From contig JAFWRL010000220.1 in the NCBI GenBank assembly GCA_017520105.1, positions 1 to 8,138 on the forward strand: a stretch of 8,138 nt of DNA, written 5' to 3'. Shown piece by piece: positions 1-5,524 of this stretch. The DNA comes from Fibrobacter sp. (GTDB taxonomy: Bacteria; Fibrobacterota; Fibrobacteria; Fibrobacterales; Fibrobacteraceae). A model generated the notes under the pieces. That model was given only the letters and a program-made list of their open reading frames with translations. It was not told the DNA's origin and ran no database searches. The translations under genes and the position numbers were made by a program. Each line of letters starts with the position of its first letter. The stretch's first letter is position 1.

Positions 1-366
1 AGAATATGGAGCGTTATCACTACAACATCCACTTTCATCATCAACATAACTGTCATTAATAAAACGATAATGTTCTCTTACCAGCGTAACTAACGCCGAA
101 TCATACTGATTCATTAAAAAATAAATTTGTATAAGTTCATAATCGTCCAACGCACGTTCGCCATATCCTGAATTTCTCAATACATCTACATATCGGAAAA
201 CTTCGTTCGAATCCTGAGCCTGTAAAGAGGTCAATAGCGAATCCCTAACTTTTGCCAAAGCTTGTTTTTGGGGACTGTCTAGAAAGGGTGGCAGCGGTTT
301 AATATCGCACGATTCTGCTAAAACAAAAACATTCAGCAATAGAACAAATAAAAAAATTTTCCGCAT
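1..366 (-). CDS. Secreted paralogue family protein, copy 1 (N-terminal 122 codons, partial)
   Basis: The gene starts with ATG at 366 and runs off the left edge of the window, so only 122 codons are visible. The N-terminus (MRKIFLFVLLLNVFVLAES) is a clear signal peptide: a short basic start and a hydrophobic core, with probable cleavage near VLA-ES. A Cys follows at residue 20, but the residues before it do not make a proper lipobox. The next part matches the two upstream genes closely: VRDSLLTSLQ, RYVDVL, a Y-G-E-R-ALDDYELIQIY stretch, and DSALVTLVRE. This section is predicted helical and somewhat TPR-like. A strong AGGAGG lies six bases before the start. The gap to the upstream paralogue is 24 bp, so it is probably in the same transcript. 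Family function is unknown; the missing C-terminal part is expected to be beta-rich like its neighbours. Confidence 0.85.
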   Translation of the reverse strand, partial: MRKIFLFVLLLNVFVLAESCDIKPLPPFLDSPQKQALAKVRDSLLTSLQAQDSNEVFRYVDVLRNSGYGERALDDYELIQIYFLMNQYDSALVTLVREHYRFINDSYVDDESGCCSDNAPYS

Positions 367-372
367 TCTTTT

Positions 373-378
373 CCTCCT
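373..378 (-). promoter_or_regulatory. Shine-Dalgarno of paralogue copy 1
   Basis: On the minus strand this reads AGGAGG, six bases before the ATG at 366. It is a perfect anti-16S core and fixes the start of copy 1, even though only part of that gene is in the window. Confidence 0.85.
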
Positions 379-390
379 CTTAAGGATAAA

Positions 391-1614
391 TTACCAAATG
401 TGGAAGCCTACACCGAGATAGAATCTATGCTTGGAATGTTTTTTATAATCATCGGCTTCACCACCATTTTCGCCATATTTAAACACATACTTCGCCTTAA
501 AAGATAAATAGCCCCCTATTGGAAATTCACCCCCTAATTCAGAAATCCACGGTCTAAATTCAAATTGCATGCCAGCCATCCAACTCTTGTATCCACCCAC
601 AAACGGAACAATTTTGAAGAACCTATTTTCAAAAGCATCTACACCTAGCAAGACATTCCAACCATCCAGAAAATCAGGATCCTGCCCATGATTAGCCGTT
701 AAAATAAAACGTTTATATTGAAGAACAATATTCAATTCACAATCGGAATTCGACGGACTGATAAAAAATTCTCCGCCGATGCCTCCAGTATATAAACGAT
801 CCAAATAGTAATGCTGACGTCTAAAATCTCTTTCACGGGTTTGATTTGCCAAATGTCTGTGCTTTATAGCCCAACTTCTAAACTCCGAATCGGGATAATT
901 ATTTTGGAAACTAGCAAACATGGAAAACAACGAATCGTAATAAACAGAATCCTTATCAACGAAATCCTCACTCCAAACACCATAACGCATTTGATAAATT
1001 TCATCTCTTTGGCTACATACTTCTGACATTTTTCCTTTTTTCACTTCTTCAGAAAAACAGGCGATAGACTTACTTTTGATAACATTACGCGCGAACTCCA
1101 TTTTCATCAATTCAGCCAAATCCTTGAGTTCTTGGCTTATATTCGAATTCGAGATACGATTCAACTGTTCCTGAAGAACGTCCCGATTTGTCAAATTCAT
1201 CTTTGCATCAAGATATTCAATTAGCTTATCATCAAATGCAGAATACCATTGATATTGATGAGCGTATCTGCCTTGTGCATAAGAAGATAAATGATTATCA
1301 TAATCACGAACAAACGTAACAATTGCCGAATCAAACTGGTCCATCAAAAGATAAATCTGCAAAAGCTCGTACTTGTCCAAGGCGTATTCTTCATATGCGG
1401 AATCTGTCAAAACACCAATATAACGAGCAACAGCATTCACATCATTTTCCTGAAGACTTGTCAGCAGAGAATCACGCGTATCTGCAAGACGCATTTTCTC
1501 TATATCATCAAGTTTTTCAATAAAAGCACGACGAGCCGCCATCTTTTCATCTAAAAACGAAGCCGCAAACGTAAAGACATTCAACAGCAAAACAAATAAA
1601 AGAAAAATTCGCAT
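391..1614 (-). CDS. Secreted paralogue family protein, copy 2 (helical N-part, beta-rich C-part)
   Basis: This 407-residue protein belongs to a family I do not recognise. I chose the ATG at 1614 because it directly precedes a signal peptide (MRIFLLFVLLLNVFTFAAS) and has GAGG nine bases upstream. The open frame extends to 1728, but those codons lie over the end of copy 3 and place non-secretory residues ahead of the signal. Residues 45-110 (DTRDSLLTSL, DSAYEEYALDKYELLQIYL, DSAIVTF) and 145-175 (QEQLNRISNS, LKDLAELMK) are predicted helical and TPR-like. From about residue 275 there are alternating strands (YTGGIGGEFFISPSN, LNIVLQYKRFIL, FKIVPFVGGY, MQFEFRPWIS, FKAKYVFKYGENG), ending in HRFYLGVGFHIW. 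The last strand ends in an aromatic residue and fits an outer-membrane beta-signal (Y-x-G-x-x-F-x-I, then W). Outer-membrane or periplasmic placement is therefore an inference. The gene is AT-rich. Confidence 0.88.
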   Translation of the reverse strand: MRIFLLFVLLLNVFTFAASFLDEKMAARRAFIEKLDDIEKMRLADTRDSLLTSLQENDVNAVARYIGVLTDSAYEEYALDKYELLQIYLLMDQFDSAIVTFVRDYDNHLSSYAQGRYAHQYQWYSAFDDKLIEYLDAKMNLTNRDVLQEQLNRISNSNISQELKDLAELMKMEFARNVIKSKSIACFSEEVKKGKMSEVCSQRDEIYQMRYGVWSEDFVDKDSVYYDSLFSMFASFQNNYPDSEFRSWAIKHRHLANQTRERDFRRQHYYLDRLYTGGIGGEFFISPSNSDCELNIVLQYKRFILTANHGQDPDFLDGWNVLLGVDAFENRFFKIVPFVGGYKSWMAGMQFEFRPWISELGGEFPIGGYLSFKAKYVFKYGENGGEADDYKKHSKHRFYLGVGFHIW

Positions 1615-1623
1615 ACACATAAT

Positions 1624-1627
1624 CCTC
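1624..1627 (-). promoter_or_regulatory. Shine-Dalgarno deciding the start of paralogue copy 2
   Basis: The minus strand reads GAGG nine bases before the ATG at 1614. It is only three bases before an alternative in-frame ATG at 1620, which is too close, so 1614 is preferred. Choosing 1620 would only add Met-Cys to the signal peptide. Confidence 0.55.
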
Positions 1628-1639
1628 ATTATTCTACAA

Positions 1640-2920
1640 TTACCAAATATGGAAACCCACACCGAGATAGAATCTATGCTTAGCAAGCTTTTTATCTCTT
1701 TCACGACCTGCAGGAATTCCATCGACATAACAACGCATTACGCCATCTTTACCAGTCCCCGATTCACAACCATTTTCGCCATATTTAAACACATACTTTG
1801 CTTTGATAGTAAAATACGATCCAAAAGAAATAACATCGCGATATAAATTAGATATCCAAGGTCTAAATTCTAATTGCAATCCCGCCATCCAAGGGTCGTA
1901 TCCACCGACAAAAGGAACGACTTTAAAATATTTGTTTTCAAAAGCGTCAAAACCTGCAAGAATATTCCATCCTGAATGATAGTCATCATCCAAACTATAA
2001 CTCACTGTTAAAACAAATCTTTGATATTGAAGGACGATATTCCATTCATAACTTCCATTTGATGGACTTATAAAAGCTTCCGCCCCAAAGCCCCCCGTAT
2101 AATAATACCATTCATAATATCGGTCAACATAAATTAACATACCTCGACAAGATTCTGCATCATGTTTTTCTCTTTGAATTAGTAAGTTGAATTTTGAATT
2201 CGGATATCGTTTCTGATAGTCGTCTAATCTAGAAATCAATGAATCATAAGAAAGCGTATCACGTTCAACAGCAGAACTACGATCATAACCAAATCGATAA
2301 GCCCTTCCAGCTTCTCTATGACCATAGTTAAAAGCTTGACAAGCAGAATCGCATACATAAGGCCTATTTACATTCAGAAATTCACCATTCATAACATCTT
2401 TCATCAATTCCGCAAGTTCTTTATATTCCTCTTCAATATCCGAATTTGCAACGCGATTAAGTTGCTCTTGAATATTAGAGACTTTGCTCAAATCCATATT
2501 CTCATAAAGATATTCAGTCAAATTATCGTTAAACGCAGAGAACCACATATTTTGAACTCTGCAATATCGTTCATCCTCATCATCACATTCAATCGAACGT
2601 TCACGTTCTTTTGCAAGCGTTATTACAGCCGAATCTAATTGATCTGTTAAAAAGAAAATCTGAATAAGCTCTGATTTATCTAAAGCGTGCTCTTCATATG
2701 CCGAATCCGATAAAACATCAACATAATATCGAGTTCCATTAATATCTTTTACTTTTATAGCATGCAACAAAGAATCCCTTGTATCTCCCAAAAACTTTTT
2801 GTCTAGTTTGTCAATTTTTTCTAGTTCGGCCCAAAATTTTTCTTGATTTGCAGAAGCAGAAAAAGAAAAGCAACAAAGCCCAACAAACAAAATCAACGAA
2901 ATCAGAAATCGGAGACGCAT
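1640..2920 (-). CDS. Secreted paralogue family protein, copy 3 (first of the tandem array)
   Basis: This 426-residue protein is the promoter-proximal member of the array. It begins with a signal peptide (MRLRFLISLILFVGLCCFSFSASA), probably cleaved after SASA. Residues 46-105 repeat the family block: GDTRDSLLHAI, DSAYEEHALDKSELIQIFF, DSAVITLAKE. Residues 150-173 carry QEQLNRVANS and ELAELMKD. The C-terminal 150 residues match copy 2 strand for strand (YYTGGFGAEAFISPSN, WNIVLQYQRFVLT, GFDAFENKYFKVVPFVGGY, MAGLQLEFRPWIS, IKAKYVFKYGENG) and finish with the same KHRFYLGVGFHIW. Relative to copy 2 it has extra residues between the last two strands (about 385-405) and more cysteines, including C112/C120 and C190/C194. 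No Shine-Dalgarno is visible before the ATG, which sits behind a very AT-rich stretch. The function is unknown; the C-terminus suggests a small membrane beta-barrel or beta-sandwich. Confidence 0.88.
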   Translation of the reverse strand: MRLRFLISLILFVGLCCFSFSASANQEKFWAELEKIDKLDKKFLGDTRDSLLHAIKVKDINGTRYYVDVLSDSAYEEHALDKSELIQIFFLTDQLDSAVITLAKERERSIECDDEDERYCRVQNMWFSAFNDNLTEYLYENMDLSKVSNIQEQLNRVANSDIEEEYKELAELMKDVMNGEFLNVNRPYVCDSACQAFNYGHREAGRAYRFGYDRSSAVERDTLSYDSLISRLDDYQKRYPNSKFNLLIQREKHDAESCRGMLIYVDRYYEWYYYTGGFGAEAFISPSNGSYEWNIVLQYQRFVLTVSYSLDDDYHSGWNILAGFDAFENKYFKVVPFVGGYDPWMAGLQLEFRPWISNLYRDVISFGSYFTIKAKYVFKYGENGCESGTGKDGVMRCYVDGIPAGRERDKKLAKHRFYLGVGFHIW

Positions 2921-3012
2921 ATAAAATAAGATACAATATTTCTCGTAAAAAAGTAATTTTTACCGATTAAGCGGCAACAGTCCGCCCATTTTTTGCAGAA
3001 AAACGCAAGAAT
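2921..3012 (-). other. Short gap between CLC gene and paralogue array
   Basis: This 92 bp gap marks the change from the moderately GC-rich CLC gene to the AT-rich array. The part next to the copy 3 start is almost all A/T on the minus strand (...TATTGTATCTTATTTTAT then ATG), so a promoter for the array could sit here, but no clean -35/-10 pair is visible. A weak four-base stem (GCGG/CCGC at 2970-2984) is not backed by a T-tract on the minus strand, so I do not call a terminator. Read-through from the CLC gene cannot be excluded. Confidence 0.4.
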
Positions 3013-4419
3013 TTACTCTTTCGCGATTTTATCGTAGGCTTGGATAAGTTCGCGGTCCATGTCGCGACGATGCGCCGGCGACGCAAACTTGTTGAGCACT
3101 TGGCTCTTGTAAATTGACCAATTGCGGGAAAACGCCACATGCATGACAGAGGCAATCAATAGTCCCGGCAGCAAGCTGTAGCTCCCTGTCATTTCGCAGA
3201 CCATCACGACGCCAGCAAACGGAGCCTTTGCAGCACCGGCAAAAAACGCAGCCATACCGACAAGAATGAACATTTCCGGCATGCGGATAACGCCCGGGAA
3301 TGCAAGTTCGCAGATTCCCGCAAACATCGCACCCACAACGCCACCAATAAACAGCGACGGTCCAAAAACACCGCCTGAACCGCCCGAACCCACCGTCAAT
3401 GCGGTTGCCACAATCTTTGCAAGCACGACCCCGAGCAAAAGCAACACACCCCACGCAGTACGCGGCACAAGGCCTGCCATCAAATCATCGATAAAGCCAA
3501 AACCACCGCCAGAAACTTCCGGATACGCAAGAATCAAAAGCGAAACGAACGCGCCGCCAATCGCGGGTTTGAGCCAAGCGGGAATCGACCACTTATGAAA
3601 GCGGCGTTCCGACGCATAATAACAGCGCACGTACAAATACGAAAACGGGAAACAGAGAATTCCAAGCAACGCGCAGGCGAAAAGTTCCACGCCGCCCGTA
3701 AACGGGAACGCGGGCACTCCGCTAATCAAAGGCGCAGTTCCCACAAAAGCCACATAAACAGCAAAAGAAACAACCGACGAAACCACGGACGTCGCAAAAG
3801 CATTCGACTCGAAATCCTCGCGGTAAAGCATTTCGACAGACGTGAGCGCCCCCGCCAGCGGAGCCTTGAAAATTGCGCCAAGCCCAGCCGCCGTACCCGC
3901 CAGCAAGAACTGACCGCGCATCATCCGCGGCATCTTGAAAAACTTGCAAATCGTTGAGGCTATGCCGGAACCGATCTGCGAAATCGGGCCTTCGTACCCT
4001 GCGGAGCCGCCCGTCGAAAGCGTCACGATACTCGCAAAGAACTTCACCGGAGCAACACGGGCACGCACGTTACCGCCCTGGTGGTGGAATGAATAAATCA
4101 TCCTGTCGGTGCCCTGCCCCGCCGTTTCGGGAGCTCGGGCAATCTTGTAAATGAAAATGCCTACAGCAAGACCGCCAATCGCGGGAACCGCAGCAAAAGT
4201 CCACCACGGTAAAAGACCAAGCGTCCACGGCAAACGGACCCAATCCGCAGCATGCACGAGGCCCCAGTGGAACGCGACAGCGACAAGTCCCGTCACGAAA
4301 CCGATTACCGCAGCAAGTCCAAGCTTTGGCAAGTAACCGTTCACCACAAGAAGTTTCGCAATAGTCCTATGAATCCGCTTCACGCGGCGCAAGATAGAAA
4401 TATTGGCGTCTAACGACAA
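3013..4419 (-). CDS. CLC-family chloride channel or transporter
   Basis: This 468-residue integral membrane protein has the full CLC core and no C-terminal CBS domains. Visible landmarks are the G-x-E-G-P loop (GYEGP, residues 141-145, gating Glu143), the APLAG helix (186-190), VEMLYRED (195-202), the GGVFGP filter loop (349-354), and a C-terminal Tyr437 in SIYKSQV that matches the anion-coordinating Tyr of the E. coli protein. The first filter loop, usually GSGIP, is GQGTD (101-105), a form seen in one bacterial CLC clade. The position of the internal proton-path Glu of E. coli ClcA appears to be Met196, so classical 2:1 chloride/proton exchange is uncertain. The start is a TTG at 4419: a TGA lies two codons upstream, and the nearby ATG at 4432 is out of frame. 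The next in-frame alternatives are a TTG at 4392 and a GTG at 4383. No good ribosome site is seen. It lies 39 bp after the CAP gene and could share its transcript. Confidence 0.95.
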   Translation of the reverse strand: MSLDANISILRRVKRIHRTIAKLLVVNGYLPKLGLAAVIGFVTGLVAVAFHWGLVHAADWVRLPWTLGLLPWWTFAAVPAIGGLAVGIFIYKIARAPETAGQGTDRMIYSFHHQGGNVRARVAPVKFFASIVTLSTGGSAGYEGPISQIGSGIASTICKFFKMPRMMRGQFLLAGTAAGLGAIFKAPLAGALTSVEMLYREDFESNAFATSVVSSVVSFAVYVAFVGTAPLISGVPAFPFTGGVELFACALLGILCFPFSYLYVRCYYASERRFHKWSIPAWLKPAIGGAFVSLLILAYPEVSGGGFGFIDDLMAGLVPRTAWGVLLLLGVVLAKIVATALTVGSGGSGGVFGPSLFIGGVVGAMFAGICELAFPGVIRMPEMFILVGMAAFFAGAAKAPFAGVVMVCEMTGSYSLLPGLLIASVMHVAFSRNWSIYKSQVLNKFASPAHRRDMDRELIQAYDKIAKE

Positions 4420-4458
4420 GGCTCAAGACCATCGCTAGAAGGACGGACTTTTAGCATC

Positions 4459-5373
4459 CTAGAAGAAATTCACGTTGAACCAGCCCTTCTTGCCATCAGC
4501 AGTAAGAGCGATACCACAGGCGACGGTTTTGTATTTGCCTTTCATGTTGAGGTAATGGCCGATGTAGGGGTAGTCTTCGTCTTTTTTCGGGTCGCGTTCG
4601 CCACTCGTCACAAGCGCTTTTTCGTCTTCCCACATCATTTTGAGGTAAGAATCAGAGACTTCGATTGCGGTTTTACGCCAAGAGGTATTGAAGTTCGGAC
4701 CGCTGTTCTGCGCGAATTCCCCACAGTTGCCAAAGTGGCCATGAGCCTTATTTTCTGCGAGGTCATCGGCGGCTTCCTTGTCGGTGCAGGTCTGCTTTTC
4801 TTCAGGTGCAAGCGTCAATGGTCCAAGGTTTTCGGTTGCGCGGTATTCGTTGATTTTATCGAGGCAGGCTTGGCGCCAGTTGTCGCTGAAAAAGCCAGAC
4901 GCCGCAGCGGACGATGCAGGTGCAGTTGCGGAGGAACTCACCACGACCTTCGCGGACGAACTCACGGGTTTCGTGGCGGAACTGCTTGCGATTTTTGCAG
5001 AAGACGAGGATGGCGGAACTGTCGCGGAACTTGCCACAACGTCAGAGGAAGATTGCGGCGGAACTGCAGCGGAGGATTTCGGAGCGGTCGCAGAAGAACT
5101 CGCAATCTTAGCGGAGGAACTGTTTGCCGTTTTTGCGGAAGAACTACTCGCGACTTTCGCCGAAGAGGAACTTGCAACTTTCGCGGAGGAAGAAGTCGCG
5201 GATGAAGCCGGTTTCGCAGCCGAAGAAGACAAATATCTCCCCGGAGCGTGTACTGAAGAGGAACTCGTCAGAACGATGTGATTGTTCGCACTCACGCCAT
5301 CGTCATCGGAACAGCCAAACAAGGCTAGCGCTAGAGCGGCGGCTGCAAATCTTGCAGATTTTTTTAATAACAT
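4459..5373 (-). CDS. CAP/SCP-domain lipoprotein with serine-rich linker
   Basis: This 304-residue protein has three parts. Residues 1-21 are a lipoprotein signal ending in LALFGC, with Cys21 the likely lipidated residue followed by SDDD. Residues 37-160 are a low-complexity Ser/Ala/Lys/Pro linker with SSSSAKVA-like repeats. Residues 161-304 are a CAP (SCP/PR-1/Tpx-1) domain: INEYRATENLGPLTLAPE matches the first CAP helix, HGHFGNCGEFAQ (211-222) supplies His and Glu219, W248-x-x-E251 and GHY (His273) complete the usual tetrad, and VACGIAL is the conserved GCG-like strand. Cys170, Cys196, Cys217 and Cys286 could form two disulphides. Bacterial CAP lipoproteins are usually of unknown biochemical role; binding of a lipid, glycan or metal is possible. 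The linker suggests the domain is held away from the membrane. The ATG at 5373 has only a GGGG-containing stretch upstream. Confidence 0.92.
   Translation of the reverse strand: MLLKKSARFAAAALALALFGCSDDDGVSANNHIVLTSSSSVHAPGRYLSSSAAKPASSATSSSAKVASSSSAKVASSSSAKTANSSSAKIASSSATAPKSSAAVPPQSSSDVVASSATVPPSSSSAKIASSSATKPVSSSAKVVVSSSATAPASSAAASGFFSDNWRQACLDKINEYRATENLGPLTLAPEEKQTCTDKEAADDLAENKAHGHFGNCGEFAQNSGPNFNTSWRKTAIEVSDSYLKMMWEDEKALVTSGERDPKKDEDYPYIGHYLNMKGKYKTVACGIALTADGKKGWFNVNFF
4894..5265 (-). repeat. Serine/alanine-rich linker coding repeats
   Basis: This part of the CAP lipoprotein gene encodes residues 37-160. The clearest section (about 5089-5193, residues 61-95) is four consecutive degenerate 24-base units encoding SSSSAK followed by two variable residues (VA, VA, TA, IA). 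Later units are interrupted by Pro-containing segments such as TAPKSSAAVPPQ. Such a tract is expected to vary in copy number by slippage. It also produces long but spurious open frames on the opposite strand. Confidence 0.8.
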
Positions 5374-5409
5374 AATTACCCCATATTCCTAAAAAAATTT
5401 CTAATTGGA

Positions 5410-5439
5410 ATAATAACATTTTAAAAAAGGTGATGTCCG
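5410..5439 (-). promoter_or_regulatory. Possible promoter of the CAP lipoprotein gene
   Basis: On the minus strand a TATTAT box (5415-5410) is preceded, 18 bases upstream, by CGGACA (5439-5434). They resemble sigma-70 -10 and -35 elements. Transcription would start roughly 30 bases before the ATG at 5373. The -35 box lies inside a palindromic element, so the match could be coincidental. Confidence 0.25.
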
Positions 5440-5457
5440 ATCTAGTCGGGCATGACA
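5423..5457. repeat. REP-like palindromic element, short-loop copy
   Basis: The core is an eight-base-pair stem, ATGTCCGA (5433-5440) with TCGGGCAT (5446-5453), with a five-base loop TCTAG and one T/G wobble. It is flanked by AAAAAAGGTG on the left and GACA on the right. Its left flank and its GGGCATGACA end are shared with the element at 7908-7995. On the minus strand the stem is followed by a run of T, which resembles a terminator, but no minus-strand gene ends here. Confidence 0.6.
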
Positions 5458-5508
5458 ACCTCATTTCAATTGATTCCACAAGCCCCCCTACAATCCACCC
5501 CCATTTTT

Positions 5509-5519
5509 TACTATCTTTG
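5509..5519 (+). promoter_or_regulatory. Possible -10 region of the ABC-F gene (TACTAT / TATCTTTG)
   Basis: TACTAT at 5509-5514 overlaps TATCTTTG at 5512-5519, which fits the TAnnTTTG -7 box known from Bacteroidetes promoters. The ATG is only five bases beyond the box. No -35 or -33 partner is evident and no Shine-Dalgarno fits between, so a very short or absent leader is implied. Use of this box in this organism is an inference. Confidence 0.35.
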
Positions 5520-5524
5520 GCGCC

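Noticed and set aside
347..366. Lipoprotein signal in paralogue copy 1 because of Cys20
   Set aside because: The residues before the Cys are A-E-S. Glu at the -2 position does not fit a lipobox, and copies 2 and 3 lack an equivalent Cys.
1615..1728. Upstream extension of paralogue copy 2 to an ATG at 1728
   Set aside because: It would overlap the conserved end of copy 3 and bury the signal peptide 38 residues inside. The ATG at 1614 has a ribosome site and matches the signal-peptide start of copy 1.
2970..2984. Terminator hairpin between the CLC gene and the array
   Set aside because: The stem is only four pairs with a seven-base loop, and no T-tract follows on the minus strand.
4555..5281. 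Two long plus-strand open frames opposite the CAP gene, one with a helix-like AEEL repeat
   Set aside because: The regular pattern is the reverse complement of the Ser/Ala/Lys repeat codons. The CAP domain and lipoprotein signal on the minus strand are convincing.
5423..5457. Rho-independent terminator on the minus strand (hairpin followed by a T run)
   Set aside because: No minus-strand gene ends upstream of it. The shared edges with the element at 7908-7995 make a repeat element the better explanation.
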